NCBI GenBank assembly: GCA_902633655.1
Contig: CACPHA010000020.1
Location: 1-32,781, forward strand
Length of the DNA: 32,781 bases
DNA from: Paracoccaceae bacterium
GTDB lineage: Bacteria > Pseudomonadota > Alphaproteobacteria > Rhodobacterales > Rhodobacteraceae
Direction of reading: 5' to 3'
Part shown: one piece after another, positions 1 to 8,312 of the stretch
Layout of the letters: every line of letters begins with the position of its first letter
Position numbering within the stretch: position 1 is the first letter of the stretch
Notes under the pieces: model-generated
Told to the model about the DNA's origin: nothing
Databases searched by the model: none
The model's input: only the letters and a program-made list of their open reading frames with translations
Position numbers and translations under genes: made by a program

Positions 1-1
1 C

Positions 2-1645
2 TGTGTAAGCGGTCAAGGTGTTTGGGGAACTAAGGCATGTCTCGCGAAAGTGTTAAATCTTACGGAAGAAAAAGTTCGTATCACAAATCCTGATGTTGGT
101 GGTGGTTTCGGCATGAAGGCGATGGTGTACCCGGAAACCGTTCTTTGCGCGCACGCCGCGATGGTTCTTTCGGAACCTGTAAAATGGTTTTCTGATCGAA
201 CCGAAGCAATGCTAAGCGATAACTCTGGTCGAGACCTCGTTTCGGTTGCAGAGCTTGCTTTTGACCAAAACTACAAAATTACTGCCTACCGGGTTAATAG
301 TTTATGTAATCTGGGCGCCTATAATTCTCAACTTGCCCAAAATATTCAAACGGTACTTTTCTCCAAAGTCTTGATGGGTACTTACGATGTGCAAACCAGT
401 TGGCTAAATGTTAAGGGTATTTACACTAACACTACTCAAGTGGACGCGTATCGCGGAGCCGGACGACCAGAGGCGATCTATGTCTTGGAGCGGGTTATGG
501 ATCGTGCGGCGCGAGAACTTGGGATTGATCCCTGGGAGCTCCGCCATAGGAATTTCATCAGTCCTGATTCTTTTCCCTACAAGAATACAACAGGTGAAGT
601 TTATGATGTTGGAAATTTTGCAAAGGTACTTGACCACGCAGCACGATCAGCAGACCTTACCGGTTATCCTGAAAGGAAGGCCGAAAGCGTAAGCGTAGGT
701 AAACTACGTGGTCAAGGGCTTTGCTATTACATTGAAAGCATCCTGGGTAATCCCAGTGAAACTTCAAAAGTAGTTTTCAATGAAGATGATAGTGTTGATA
801 TTCTCGTTGGGACGCAGTCAAATGGGCAAGGGCATGAAACAACTTATGCTAAATTTTTATCAGACCAAACGGGTATCCCCTACGAAAAGATTAACGTGAT
901 ACAGGGAGACAGTGATTTAATTTTAAAAGGTGGTGGAACCGGGGGATCGCGCTCTTCAACAGTACAAAACAATGCAACATTGGTAACTGTTGATGCAATG
1001 ATTAAAGGCTTCTCGTCTTTTTTAGCAGAAAAGTTCAGAGTTCCTTTCCAAAACATTAGCTTTGATTATGAAACCTTTCATATAATTGGATCAAACTTGT
1101 CTCCTAGTCTACTAGATTGTGCTAATATGGCCCGCACGGATGGTCGATCTGATCTATTGGCGTATCAATCTACAGCTACTCTTGAAGCTCGTTCCTTTCC
1201 AAATGGGGCTCATGTAGCTGAGGTTGAGATTGATCCGGCCACCGGAGTGGTGATTTTAGACCGTTATACTGTGGTTGATGATTTTGGTAATCTATTTAAT
1301 CCGAGACTAGTTGAGGGTCAGGTTCATGGTGGCGTTGTGCAGGGTATTGGCCAGGCAATTACTGAGTATGTCGTTTATGATGAAAATGGTCAGCTTATTA
1401 CAGCGAGCTTCATGGATTACGGCATGCCTAGGGCCAAAGATGTACCTTTTATTTCCTTTGAAACGGAGCCTGTCCCTTCTACCGCTAATGCCATGGGTGT
1501 TAAAGGTTGTGGTGAAGCTGGGACGGTCGGAGCACTCGCAGCGGTCGCCAACGCCGTACAAGACGCGCTTTGGGATAGTGGTGTACGTCAGGCCGATATG
1601 CCATTCACACCGTTGCGAGTATGGCAAATGCTACAAGCGCCTTAA
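2..1645 (+). CDS. Xanthine dehydrogenase / CoxL-like molybdopterin-binding large subunit (5' partial)
   Basis: This is the catalytic large subunit of a molybdenum hydroxylase (xanthine dehydrogenase/aldehyde oxidase/CO dehydrogenase superfamily), which hydroxylates its substrate at a Mo-cytosine dinucleotide centre with water as oxygen donor. The frame is open to the left edge of the window, so the N-terminus lies outside; about 547 residues are visible. A GTG at 50 is only an internal codon, because family-like sequence continues upstream of it. Visible motifs are VGGGFGMK near residue 30, AYRGAGRPE near 150, a glycine-rich GGTGGSRSS, and VKGCGEAG near the C-terminus with the presumed catalytic Glu at about visible residue 505. 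AYRGAGRPE is the form seen in CoxL form II and aldehyde oxidases; the AYXCSFR loop of true form I CO dehydrogenase is absent. The substrate is therefore unknown. A tungstate/molybdate-type transporter follows 114 bp downstream on the same strand. The family call is firm; the substrate is open. Confidence 0.9.
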   Translation, partial: CVSGQGVWGTKACLAKVLNLTEEKVRITNPDVGGGFGMKAMVYPETVLCAHAAMVLSEPVKWFSDRTEAMLSDNSGRDLVSVAELAFDQNYKITAYRVNSLCNLGAYNSQLAQNIQTVLFSKVLMGTYDVQTSWLNVKGIYTNTTQVDAYRGAGRPEAIYVLERVMDRAARELGIDPWELRHRNFISPDSFPYKNTTGEVYDVGNFAKVLDHAARSADLTGYPERKAESVSVGKLRGQGLCYYIESILGNPSETSKVVFNEDDSVDILVGTQSNGQGHETTYAKFLSDQTGIPYEKINVIQGDSDLILKGGGTGGSRSSTVQNNATLVTVDAMIKGFSSFLAEKFRVPFQNISFDYETFHIIGSNLSPSLLDCANMARTDGRSDLLAYQSTATLEARSFPNGAHVAEVEIDPATGVVILDRYTVVDDFGNLFNPRLVEGQVHGGVVQGIGQAITEYVVYDENGQLITASFMDYGMPRAKDVPFISFETEPVPSTANAMGVKGCGEAGTVGALAAVANAVQDALWDSGVRQADMPFTPLRVWQMLQAP

Positions 1646-1759
1646 GAATTATTAACTCATCACAGATTATGGCATTTCATTATTTCAAAAGTTCAACTAA
1701 AATCTTAATTCGTTCGCGATAAATGGACTCTTTTCAGTGAATGGTTAAATGATGATGGC

Positions 1760-2467
1760 ATGGAAAGTTTTTCAGAGGCTTTAATTTCAGCACTTTCGCT
1801 AATTATCCGCGGTGATTCTGAGCTATGGTTCATCGTATTGTTGTCTTTGAGGGTCTCCTTAAGTGCTGTGATTTCGGCCGCCCTTTTCGGTATCCCCATT
1901 GGTGCAGCCTTAGCTATCGGCCGCTTCTCGGGCCGGCAAATTCTGATTGTTATTTTCAATGCACTTATGGGGCTACCACCCGTTGTAGTTGGTCTTTGTG
2001 TTTATCTGTTACTTTCAAAATCTGGCCCCCTCGGCGTTCTTGGTCTTTTATATACGCCACTAGCAATGATAATCGCGCAATCAATTCTGATCACTCCGAT
2101 TATCATTGCACTGAGCCGAGGAATTATCGAGGCGTTAAACGAAGAGTACCGTGATCAGTTTGCGTCTTTCGGACTGAAAGGTCACCAGATTTTGGGCGCA
2201 CTTTTATGGGAGGCGAGATTTGCATTATTAACTGCACTTCTTGCTGGTTTTGGCCGTGCTATAGCTGAAGTTGGAGCAGTGATGATCGTAGGGGGCAACA
2301 TAAATCATTATACACGAGTGATGACCACATCTATTGCGCTAGAAACTTCCAAAGGTAACTTGGCTCTCGCACTAGCACTAGGAGTAATTTTGGTCATTCT
2401 TGCTATTATAGTTAATGCGGCTGTTGCTACAATTGGATTCCAGCGCCGCGAGGATATGCATGTCTAA
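1760..2467 (+). CDS. tupB: ABC transporter permease, tungstate/molybdate type (TupB-like)
   Basis: Integral inner-membrane permease of an oxyanion ABC importer, 235 aa. Several hydrophobic segments are visible, for example around residues 30-55, 70-95 and 200-225. The cytoplasmic EAA-type loop that contacts the ATPase is seen as EYRDQFASFGLKGHQ near residue 130, followed by FGRAIAEVGAVMIVGGNI, a stretch typical of TupB/WtpB-like permeases. It is shorter than ModB fusion proteins and matches the usual TupB length. The ATG at 1760 is the first in-frame start, but its ribosome binding site is poor. The ATPase gene overlaps its 3' end by 8 bp, so the two are translationally coupled. No periplasmic binding protein (TupA/ModA) is present in the window; it may lie upstream of the left edge or elsewhere. 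Tungstate rather than molybdate is inferred from family resemblance only. Confidence 0.8.
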   Translation: MESFSEALISALSLIIRGDSELWFIVLLSLRVSLSAVISAALFGIPIGAALAIGRFSGRQILIVIFNALMGLPPVVVGLCVYLLLSKSGPLGVLGLLYTPLAMIIAQSILITPIIIALSRGIIEALNEEYRDQFASFGLKGHQILGALLWEARFALLTALLAGFGRAIAEVGAVMIVGGNINHYTRVMTTSIALETSKGNLALALALGVILVILAIIVNAAVATIGFQRREDMHV

Positions 2468-3167
2468 AATTGGAATAGAAATTAAAGATTTGCGCCTTTC
2501 TTTTGCATCTACGGTTGCCTTGTCAATAAGTAATATAATCCTTGATGCTATCAATCCTACCATAATCTTGGGTTCAAACGGTGCGGGAAAGAGTTTGTTT
2601 TTGCGGCTTTTGCATGGGTTATCCAAGCCAGATCGGGGTTCCATTGAATTTCCGGAGGTTTATCGGAGTAATTATTCACAGGCGATGGTTTTTCAACGAC
2701 CGGTTTTATTGCGCCGTAGTGCTCTTGCGAATGTGACTTTCGCTATGCAAGCGCGCGGCATTTCAAAAGTGCAAGCTGTGCGTTGTGCTAAAATTTGGAT
2801 GGAGCGAGCTGAGTTAGGACATCTCGAGGGAAGCCCAGCAAGGCGATTGTCCGGAGGTGAGCAACAGAGGTTGTCGTTAGTACGTGCGCTTGCACTTGAA
2901 CCAAAGATTCTTTTTCTTGATGAGCCTTGTGCGCATCTCGACCCAAGCGCTACAGTCAAAGTTGAAGCTTTAGTAGAGAATGCCATCCATGCGGGTGTAA
3001 AAATTATTATGGTGACACACGACGCTGCTCAGGCCAAGCGTCTTGGAGAGGAAATTATTTTAATGCACAAAGGAGAAATAATTGAACAGCAGAACAAAAC
3101 AAAATTTTTTTCAAATGACAGCAGTGCCGCTGTGCGACAGTTTTTAGCTGGTACGCCGCTTGTATAG
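2460..3167 (+). CDS. tupC: ABC transporter ATP-binding protein, tungstate/molybdate type (TupC-like)
   Basis: Cytoplasmic ATPase that would power the permease encoded just upstream; 235 aa. Walker A is GSNGAGKS at residues 38-45, the Q-loop is VFQRPVLLRRSALAN, the ABC signature is LSGGEQQR, Walker B is ILFLDEPCAHLDP, and the switch histidine is in MVTHD. I start it at the ATG at 2460, which overlaps the permease stop by 8 bp and has AGGA about 5 nt upstream. An earlier in-frame ATG at 2415 would lie deep in the permease gene and add residues without family likeness. There is no C-terminal TOBE/mop domain, unlike ModC, which fits a TupC-type subunit. Substrate choice is inferred. Confidence 0.85.
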   Translation: MSKIGIEIKDLRLSFASTVALSISNIILDAINPTIILGSNGAGKSLFLRLLHGLSKPDRGSIEFPEVYRSNYSQAMVFQRPVLLRRSALANVTFAMQARGISKVQAVRCAKIWMERAELGHLEGSPARRLSGGEQQRLSLVRALALEPKILFLDEPCAHLDPSATVKVEALVENAIHAGVKIIMVTHDAAQAKRLGEEIILMHKGEIIEQQNKTKFFSNDSSAAVRQFLAGTPLV

Positions 3168-3220
3168 TAAACTATCATTAGAATTTTATAATCTCTGCAG
3201 AGTACATAAAAATTTTGAAG

Positions 3221-3460
3221 TCAAAAAGCTTTAAATGTCAGCGTTGTGAGCGATCTTTCAATGCCATCGATATCAAGTAGCTTGTCGTTTATATACTTTC
3301 CAATGTCTTCGTCAGTGTTTACATATAATTTTAGCATTAAGTCGTAGTCTCCGCTGGTCGAATAAAGCTCGGAATGCAGCTCTCTTAAGACGATTTCATT
3401 GGCAACATTATATGTGCTCCCAGGTTTGCAGCGGATTTGAATGAAAATACAAGAACTCAT
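3221..3460 (-). CDS. Standalone Lrp/AsnC ligand-binding (RAM) domain protein
   Basis: A 79-residue protein made of the alpha/beta ligand-binding domain found at the C-terminus of Lrp/AsnC regulators, without the helix-turn-helix DNA-binding half. The alternating strand-helix pattern and the segment YSTSGDYDLMLKLYV, with the conserved GDYD core, support this. The start chosen is the ATG at 3460, which has AGAGG about 5 nt upstream; a longer frame reaching 3538 lacks family likeness at its N-terminus. Such single-domain proteins form ring oligomers and are thought to sense amino acids or to modify full-length Lrp proteins; its ligand is unknown. It lies between the tup-like pair and hisB, divergent from hisB, with about 120 bp between the two starts. 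Confidence 0.8.
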   Translation of the reverse strand: MSSCIFIQIRCKPGSTYNVANEIVLRELHSELYSTSGDYDLMLKLYVNTDEDIGKYINDKLLDIDGIERSLTTLTFKAF

Positions 3461-3582
3461 GATAGCCTCTAATAAAATATAAGTTTGTTTAAGCACAGCG
3501 ACCAAGGGTTTTGCAAGGATTGGGCTTGGCCTTCGCAATAAGCATGACTATACAGTTTGCAAAATTGTAAGGCGATTTACCT

Positions 3583-4170
3583 ATGCGAAAGTCCAGCATC
3601 ACGAGAAAAACTAACGAAACGAATATCTCGGTTAATTTAAACCTTGATGGGTCCGGTAAATATGCGATTGAAACGGGGGTTCGGTTTTTTGATCACATGC
3701 TTGATCAACTGTCTCGTCACTCGATGATCGATATCACATTGCGTGCCAAGGGCGACACCCATATTGATGATCATCATACTGTTGAAGATTGTGGGATTGT
3801 GCTGGGTCAAGCGATCTCAACGTCTCTTGGAGACAAAAATGGAATTGTCCGCTATGGGCACAGCCATTTGGCGATGGACGATGCTTTAGTGCGCACTGCG
3901 CTTGACTTGTCTTCGCGCCCTCTTTTGATTTGCAATCTGAATTTTCCACAGCAAAAAATTGGCACTTTTGATACAGAATTAGTTCGAGAGTTTTTTCAGG
4001 CTTTAAGCAATAATGCTGGCATTACATTACATATAGACCAACTAAGTGGTCTCAATAGCCATCATATAGCAGAGGCTACATTTAAATCAGTCGCACGAGC
4101 TCTTCGAATGGCAATTGAGCCTGATCCACGAGCGCTAGGCTCTGTACCATCGACCAAAGGAGCACTTTAG
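3583..4170 (+). CDS. hisB: Imidazoleglycerol-phosphate dehydratase
   Basis: Cytoplasmic enzyme that converts imidazole glycerol phosphate to imidazole acetol phosphate in histidine synthesis. At 195 aa it is the monofunctional HisB, without the phosphatase domain fused in enterobacteria. The two halves each carry metal-binding histidine clusters: [13 protein letters not shown] and [14 protein letters not shown] in the first, [13 protein letters not shown] and [12 protein letters not shown] in the second; these hold the Mn ions. It starts at an ATG with AAGG about 9 nt upstream. hisH begins 5 bp after its stop, so the two are co-transcribed. It is the first gene of the his run in this window. 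Confidence 0.97.
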   Translation: MRKSSITRKTNETNISVNLNLDGSGKYAIETGVRFFDHMLDQLSRHSMIDITLRAKGDTHIDDHHTVEDCGIVLGQAISTSLGDKNGIVRYGHSHLAMDDALVRTALDLSSRPLLICNLNFPQQKIGTFDTELVREFFQALSNNAGITLHIDQLSGLNSHHIAEATFKSVARALRMAIEPDPRALGSVPSTKGAL

Positions 4171-4175
4171 TCTTA

Positions 4176-4811
4176 ATGCTGACTGCCATTATCGACTATG
4201 GAAGCGGTAATCTCCATTCTGCGTCTAAAGCATTTGAACGCGTGGCCGCAGAAAATAATGCGGGAGAAGTGGTGGTTACTAATGATCCAGCTGTTGTTAT
4301 TAAAGCTGATCGGGTAGTGTTGCCCGGAGACGGAGCCTTTCCTGCCTGTCGGAAAGCACTAATGGATTCGGCTGTTTACGAAGCATTGAAAGAGCTAGTT
4401 GAGGTCAAAGCGCGACCATTTCTTGGCATTTGTGTGGGGATGCAGTTGATGGCAAAAGAAGGTTGTGAACATGAGCTGACAACAGGACTTGGATGGATAG
4501 ATGGTCAGGTTTGTCGCATTGTTACAGATCATGAGGGTTTTAAAATACCGCATATGGGCTGGAACGATCTTGTTCTAAATAGGGATCATCCGGTTCTTTC
4601 GGGAATTTCAACTGGCGACCATACTTACTTTGTCCATTCATTTCATATGCGTCTTCAAGACGAGAGAGAGATTTTAGCGCATGTTGAGTATGGGGGTAGA
4701 GTTACTGCAGTGGTCGCACGCGACACAATGGTTGGAACGCAATTCCACCCTGAAAAAAGCGGACCGGTTGGGCTAAAATTAATTTCCAACTTTCTAAAAT
4801 GGGTTCCTTAG
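4176..4811 (+). CDS. hisH: Imidazole glycerol phosphate synthase, glutamine amidotransferase subunit
   Basis: Class I glutamine amidotransferase that releases ammonia from glutamine and channels it to HisF, giving imidazole glycerol phosphate and AICAR. The length, 211 aa, is normal. The triad is visible: nucleophile Cys86 in FLGICVGMQ, and His191 and Glu193 in [10 protein letters not shown]. The N-terminal [10 protein letters not shown] and the oxyanion-strand region [10 protein letters not shown] are also typical. It follows hisB after 5 bp. Its partner hisF lies 1.4 kb downstream, because an inverted DUF2147 gene and hisA come between. A weak AGTC/GACT hairpin followed by five Ts lies just after the stop (about 4812-4834) and could end a hisBH transcript. 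Confidence 0.97.
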   Translation: MLTAIIDYGSGNLHSASKAFERVAAENNAGEVVVTNDPAVVIKADRVVLPGDGAFPACRKALMDSAVYEALKELVEVKARPFLGICVGMQLMAKEGCEHELTTGLGWIDGQVCRIVTDHEGFKIPHMGWNDLVLNRDHPVLSGISTGDHTYFVHSFHMRLQDEREILAHVEYGGRVTAVVARDTMVGTQFHPEKSGPVGLKLISNFLKWVP

Positions 4812-4961
4812 TCTAGCCTAAGGACTTTTTAGTATTGACGGTCGAACAGCATCAATCAGGCGCTTGCGAAATTTTTTTTAAATAACATAAATCGGGCAAC
4901 CAAGCTTATGTCTATCGACAGGTTGTTCTCGAACACATTAGGTGGGATGAAACTTAGAGCC

Positions 4962-5354
4962 TTATCTGACTTTAGTCCATGTACCTCCATCACGACAAAT
5001 AAATAGTACACATCCAGATACTTTAAGCTTATCTCCGCTAAGCTCTAATTTAGAAGAATACGTTTTGTCACGATCGGGAGCCCAGATTTTGCCTCCACCG
5101 TATTTTCCCTCGCCGTTATTGACCATATTCCATATTACTGCCTTGTTTTTATTTTCCGACTCATATTCTGCGCCGTCTGCATCAAACGACCTTCTAAGGA
5201 AACCGCAAATAGTTCCATCGCAATTTTTAACCTCGATGTGGCCGTAGTGACCGTTGTCATCAGGGATCGTCTGCCAGATTCCATGAATAGGGTCTGCAAA
5301 TGCAGTTATTGTTGAAAATATTAGTCCAAAAATTAATAAAGCTAACTTTTTCAT
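4962..5354 (-). CDS. Secreted DUF2147 domain protein
   Basis: About 130 aa with an N-terminal signal peptide: lysines, then LALLIFGLIFSTITAFA, with cleavage likely after AFA. The mature part matches DUF2147: an initial GIWQT, a CDGTICGFL segment, a KIWAPDRDKTYSSKLEL segment and a final GGTWTKVR. The family is periplasmic or exported and of unknown function, probably a small beta-barrel. Four cysteines in the mature part (two in the CDGTIC region, two in SGCVLFIC) could form disulfides. The start at 5354 is preferred because AGGGAG lies 7 nt upstream; in-frame ATGs at 5360 and 5381 are worse placed. It is encoded against the his genes, between hisH and hisA, and is unlikely to have a role in histidine synthesis. 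Confidence 0.85.
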   Translation of the reverse strand: MKKLALLIFGLIFSTITAFADPIHGIWQTIPDDNGHYGHIEVKNCDGTICGFLRRSFDADGAEYESENKNKAVIWNMVNNGEGKYGGGKIWAPDRDKTYSSKLELSGDKLKVSGCVLFICRDGGTWTKVR

Positions 5355-5482
5355 CAACATTCTCCCTTTTTCCGGTATCATGACTTTTATTTGTTCGATT
5401 TGGCAAGTGTGATCTCTTGCTGCGTTGCAATTTTTTTAATCGCATGGCACACGCTCGATGTAACTTTTTTGAAAGGTCAGTC

Positions 5483-6205
5483 ATGATCCTTTATCCGGCC
5501 ATTGACCTCAAAGATGGACAAGCAGTAAGGCTTCTCCGGGGTAATATGGAGAGTTCAACTGTTTTCAATATAGAGCCGATTGAACAAGCGATGGAATTTG
5601 TTGATGCGGGATGTGAGTGGCTTCACCTTGTAGATCTGAATGGGGCCTTCATCGGCGAGCCTGTTAATGTTGGCGTGGTAGAAGAAATTGCGATGCATAT
5701 TGAGATACCAGTGCAGTTAGGTGGTGGTATCCGTACTATGGCTACTGTAGAACGTTGGTTGGGGATTGGCTTGTCTCGAGTAATTTTAGGTACTGTTGCA
5801 GTTGAAAACCCAAACCTCGTTAGAGAGGCCGCAAAAGAATTCCCTGGGAAAGTGGCAGTGGGAATTGACGCTAGAAATGGCTTTGTTGCTACAAAAGGCT
5901 GGGCTGAAGATAGTAACTTTGAGGTAATAGAACTTGCGAAATCTTTTGAGGATGCTGGTGTGGCCGCAATAATTTATACTGATATAAATCGCGATGGCGC
6001 GATGGAGGGGCCAAATGTAGCTGCTACAGCCGATTTAGCACACGCAGTGTCTATCCCCGTGATTGCCTCAGGCGGAGTCTCGAAAGTTCAGGATTTAGTC
6101 GAGTTAAAGAACTGTGGAGCACCTTTGAATGGGGTAGTTTCAGGTCGTGCGCTTTACGAGGGTACGATTAATCTTAGGCAAGCGATTGGAATTTTAAATG
6201 CTTAA
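5483..6205 (+). CDS. hisA: ProFAR isomerase (phosphoribosylformimino-AICAR-phosphate isomerase)
   Basis: A (beta/alpha)8-barrel isomerase acting on ProFAR in the fourth step of histidine synthesis; 240 aa. The catalytic aspartates are Asp8 (PAIDLKDG) and Asp129 (GIDARNG). The phosphate-binding glycines are in QLGGGIR and VIASGGVS. The start at 5483 is chosen because [12 protein letters not shown] is the canonical N-terminus and AAAGG lies about 6 nt upstream; an in-frame ATG at 5417 adds 22 residues without family likeness. Its 3' end overlaps hisF by 8 bp, so hisA-hisF-hisE form one tightly coupled unit, probably with its own promoter in the gap left of the gene. Confidence 0.97.
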   Translation: MILYPAIDLKDGQAVRLLRGNMESSTVFNIEPIEQAMEFVDAGCEWLHLVDLNGAFIGEPVNVGVVEEIAMHIEIPVQLGGGIRTMATVERWLGIGLSRVILGTVAVENPNLVREAAKEFPGKVAVGIDARNGFVATKGWAEDSNFEVIELAKSFEDAGVAAIIYTDINRDGAMEGPNVAATADLAHAVSIPVIASGGVSKVQDLVELKNCGAPLNGVVSGRALYEGTINLRQAIGILNA

Positions 6206-6962
6206 AACTCGCGTTATAGCCTGTCTAGATGTTGCAAATGGGCGTGTTGTGAAAGGTGTTAAATTTTTATCTCTGCGCGATGCAGGAGATCCAGTTCAAG
6301 CAGCCAGTGCCTATGATAAGGCTGGCGCTGATGAAATTTGCTTTCTTGATGTAAATGCTACTTACGAAAATAGGGGTACAACGTTCGATATCGTGCGTCG
6401 TACAGCGGAGCAGTGTTTCATTCCTCTAACAGTGGGGGGAGGCGTAAAGGCAGTTAATGATGTGCGGGCACTGCTTTTGGCGGGAGCAGACAAGGTAAGT
6501 TTCAACTCAGCGGCCGTTAAAAATCCGAATGTCATATGCGAAGCGGCAAATAAATACGGCAGTCAATGCATCGTCTGCGCTATTGATGCAAAAACCGTAA
6601 GTAAAGGTAAATGGGAGATTTTCACTCATGGTGGCCGCAAACCAACCGGTATCGATGCAGTTCAATTTGCAACAATGATTGCTAAAAAAGGCGCAGGGGA
6701 AATACTACTAACGTCAATGGATCGAGATGGAACAAAAACAGGTTTTAATTTGCCGCTTACTCGGGCCATCTCAAACGCCGTTGATATTCCTGTTATTGCC
6801 TCAGGTGGAGCCGGGAGGCTTGATCATCTTGTGGATGGAGTGACTAAAGGTGGCGCCTCTGCTGTATTAGCCGCCTCAATTTTTCATTTCGGTGAATTTA
6901 CAATCGCTGAAGCAAAGGCGCATATGGATGCCGCTGGAATTCCTGTGAGGGCAATTTTGTGA
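6198..6962 (+). CDS. hisF: Imidazole glycerol phosphate synthase cyclase subunit
   Basis: Barrel-fold cyclase/lyase subunit that uses ammonia delivered by HisH to turn PRFAR into imidazole glycerol phosphate and AICAR; 254 aa. The catalytic aspartates are Asp11 ([14 protein letters not shown]) and Asp130 (CAIDAK). Phosphate-binding loops are PLTVGGGVK and VIASGGAG, and [13 protein letters not shown] is a strongly conserved HisF segment. It starts inside the end of hisA (8-bp overlap), and its stop overlaps the hisE start by 4 bp, consistent with translational coupling across all three genes. Confidence 0.98.
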   Translation: MLKTRVIACLDVANGRVVKGVKFLSLRDAGDPVQAASAYDKAGADEICFLDVNATYENRGTTFDIVRRTAEQCFIPLTVGGGVKAVNDVRALLLAGADKVSFNSAAVKNPNVICEAANKYGSQCIVCAIDAKTVSKGKWEIFTHGGRKPTGIDAVQFATMIAKKGAGEILLTSMDRDGTKTGFNLPLTRAISNAVDIPVIASGGAGRLDHLVDGVTKGGASAVLAASIFHFGEFTIAEAKAHMDAAGIPVRAIL

Positions 6963-7270
6963 AACTTGAAGAATTGTTTGAAATTGTGGAGGAACAATCC
7001 CAGGCTTCAATTGGAAAAAGTTGGACAGCAAAACTAATATCTCGCGGTCCGCAAAAATGCGCGGAAAAGTTTGGTGAAGAGGCGATTGAAGCGATTATCG
7101 AAGCCATACGAGAGGATAAAGGTGCTTTAATTAAGGAAGCAGCAGACGTATTGTTTCACCTTTTTGTTATGCTGAAATCTCAGGATGTCCATCTGGTCGA
7201 TGTACTCAAAGAGCTTGAAAGCAGACAACATCAATCTGGGCTGGCAGAGAAAACTTCCCGCGTTTCCTAA
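6959..7270 (+). CDS. hisE: Phosphoribosyl-ATP pyrophosphatase
   Basis: All-alpha pyrophosphatase of the MazG-like fold that hydrolyses PR-ATP to PR-AMP, the second step of histidine synthesis; 103 aa. The metal-binding acidic signature is [13 protein letters not shown] followed by [14 protein letters not shown]. It is the separate HisE form, not fused to HisI, as is usual in alphaproteobacteria. It starts with GTG inside a GTGA overlap with the hisF stop. It is the last gene of the run; hisI, hisG and hisD are not in the window. No strong terminator follows directly. Confidence 0.95.
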   Translation: MKLEELFEIVEEQSQASIGKSWTAKLISRGPQKCAEKFGEEAIEAIIEAIREDKGALIKEAADVLFHLFVMLKSQDVHLVDVLKELESRQHQSGLAEKTSRVS

Positions 7271-8312
7271 CTGATTTACCGCTATCTTTAATAAAAAGGC
7301 ATGGAAATAGGCTTTAATCTGGCATTTGTGATAATAGCTGAGGGTTGTTGTGTTGGCTAAGTCCCTAATAATTTCAATGAACGTGAGATTACCACGATGG
7401 CGTTAACAGTAATAGGTGATAAAATCAGAATATTGTTTTAAATTCTGTCAGAAAAACTCTCGTTTGTACGGCTAATAGTAAGTTCATTCCTTAATTTGAG
7501 GTTGGCTTGGGGCTTGTGAAGTATCATTTCGGCGAACAAAATTCATTTAAAGGTAAACATTTGCCATTATTAAATTGATCGTGGGCTTTATCGTGAATTC
7601 TATGCAGAACGCCTTTCAGGAAGAAGAAAAGGAAGGAAGCGATGTTCATCGCAAAAAAGTGGTCCAACGCCTTCGAAATATAGCAGAGAAGCTTATCGTT
7701 TTAGCGACATCGAAAGACTAGCAGGCTTAGAAACGAAGAAAAAGTAGTTGATTCTCCTTTACTACGTTTTTTTAAAGATATGGGCCCTCGTTTGTTAAAA
7801 AACTGAAATGGTTATCTTGATAAGTTCCAACCTTTGTTAATGGGTTCTCTAAAATTTAAAGCAACAGTCAAGGCCTATGATACTGATGGTCGGAAAGAAC
7901 TAGAGCTAATAAATTTGGCCTTTACAACTCAACTAACGTCGCCCTGAACTTGAGAGCATTATCCAGAAAAGTCGGTGGAAAGCTCCGGCCGCCACCATTT
8001 AGTTTACAGTGGCTTTTCTTTTAGGAGTGAAAAGTTCGCTTTCGCATTACAGTAATTTTTTTTAGCTGAAAGGCAGAAAAGCTCTAAGTGTCCTATCGTA
8101 GAAGTCAGCGTAACCAAATTTATTACAACCATTCTGTATTATGCCTGTGCCTAGAATCTTGGAAATAGACAATTACAAAACTTAACTGGATGCGCCTCGC
8201 AAAATTTATGTTGTTCCTTTCAAGCTTTGTCTTGAAGTTAAAATCCGCATCGCTTCGCAAGAAATAGGATGAAGTTGGATCATTTACTGTAAAACCGTGG
8301 CTTAAGGCTAAT
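7271..8312. other. 1-kb stretch without a confident gene
   Basis: No frame here is long or family-like. The best small candidate is an ATG frame at 7602-7721 (39 codons, rich in charged residues, no clear ribosome binding site), followed by a weak hairpin and T-run at 7744-7773. A second short frame near 7840-7950 (35 codons) is also unconvincing. A 5-bp GCCAC/GTGGC hairpin with a T-rich tail lies at 7991-8022. Frequent stops in all frames suggest decayed coding sequence or plain spacer. Confidence 0.5.
7744..7773 (+). terminator. Weak candidate terminator
   Basis: GTAGT (7744-7748) pairs with ACTAC (7761-7765) around a 12-nt loop, followed by one G and seven Ts. The stem is only 5 bp, so this is marginal. 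It would end a transcript running out of hisE or of the small frame at 7602-7721. Confidence 0.3.

Noticed and set aside
2-1645. True form I CO dehydrogenase large subunit (CoxL)
   Set aside because: The active-site loop reads AYRGAGRPE, not AYXCSFR, so CO oxidation cannot be claimed.
4812-4834. Firm rho-independent terminator after hisH
   Set aside because: The stem is only 4 bp (AGTC/GACT) despite the T-run, so it is mentioned only as weak.
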